From positions 66,608-98,719 of the forward strand of contig JAGXRQ010000018.1 of NCBI GenBank assembly GCA_018335675.1: a stretch of 32,112 nt of DNA, read 5' to 3'. Source of the DNA: Bacteroidota bacterium (lineage in GTDB: Bacteria; Bacteroidota; Bacteroidia; Bacteroidales; UBA7960). Under the pieces are notes generated by a model. It had not been told where the DNA came from, did no database searches, and worked only from the letters and a program-made list of their open reading frames with translations. Made by a program: the position numbers and the translations under genes. This document shows, one piece after another, positions 32,097-32,112 of this stretch (positions are counted from its first letter, which is position 1; each line of letters begins with the position of its first letter).

Positions 32097-32112
32097 ATGA
32101 GTAAAATTAAGA
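32097..32112 (+). CDS. Start of a gene cut by the right edge
   Basis: ATG at 32097 begins MSKIK and runs off the window. It follows the structured element by 7 bp. Nothing about its product can be read; a reverse transcriptase here would support the retron idea. Confidence 0.5.

Overview
The window looks like a chromosomal segment of an AT-rich member of the Bacteroidota. Two proteins carry type IX secretion (T9SS) C-terminal sorting domains, the adhesin-like protein ends in a FISUMP domain, promoters fit TTTG...TANNTTTG, and start codons lack clear Shine-Dalgarno sites. Housekeeping genes (holB, polA, tRNA-Arg, metG, a long KamA-type radical SAM gene, a flippase) surround an accessory region of about 7.5 kb (roughly 6.1-13.7 kb) that is dense in repeats.

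The main system is a complete diversity-generating retroelement (DGR) on the minus strand. In transcription order it has: a small T9SS-sorted protein (13173-12697); a 768-aa fibre-like target protein (12474-10168) whose last 65 residues are the variable repeat VR (10364-10171); avd (10023-9676); a second four-helix-bundle gene of the S23/IVS type (9656-9312) flanked by inverted repeats; the template repeat TR (9114-8921); a 54-nt spacer with a hairpin; and a DGR reverse transcriptase (8866-7676) with the hallmark LPIGNLTSQ and YVDD motifs. TR and VR align over 194 bp without gaps. They differ at 33 positions, and 32 of these are adenines on the coding strand of TR. The single exception is an ATT-to-ATG change.

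Traces of rearrangement surround the DGR. A perfect 200-bp direct repeat (6369-6568 and 13442-13641) brackets it. The last 42 codons of the reverse transcriptase are duplicated about 1 kb downstream. Between the two RT ends lies a decayed toxin-antitoxin pair: an intact UPF0175 antitoxin and a PIN toxin gene that has lost its middle.

A second pattern runs through the window. Degenerate short tandem arrays with an exact period of 7, 8 or 9 bp begin inside or just after the stop codons of mltF, polA, the glycosyltransferase, the RT, the DGR target, avd, the S23 gene, the T9SS gene and the PG0541-like gene. Beyond them sit palindromic REP-like elements of several families.

From 13.7 to 20.3 kb is a five-gene minus-strand efflux operon: TetR regulator, TolC-like channel, membrane fusion lipoprotein, RND permease and a PG0541-family accessory protein. 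Next come an ORF6N regulator (20.8-21.6 kb), a DUF3078 protein, the KamA-family enzyme, a Wzx/MATE-like flippase, a secreted M1 peptidase, a small conserved protein, tRNA-Arg(CCU) and metG. The right end holds a strongly base-paired 170-nt element directly upstream of a truncated gene (from 32097). It could be a structured RNA of retron or another type, but the gene that would settle this lies outside the window.
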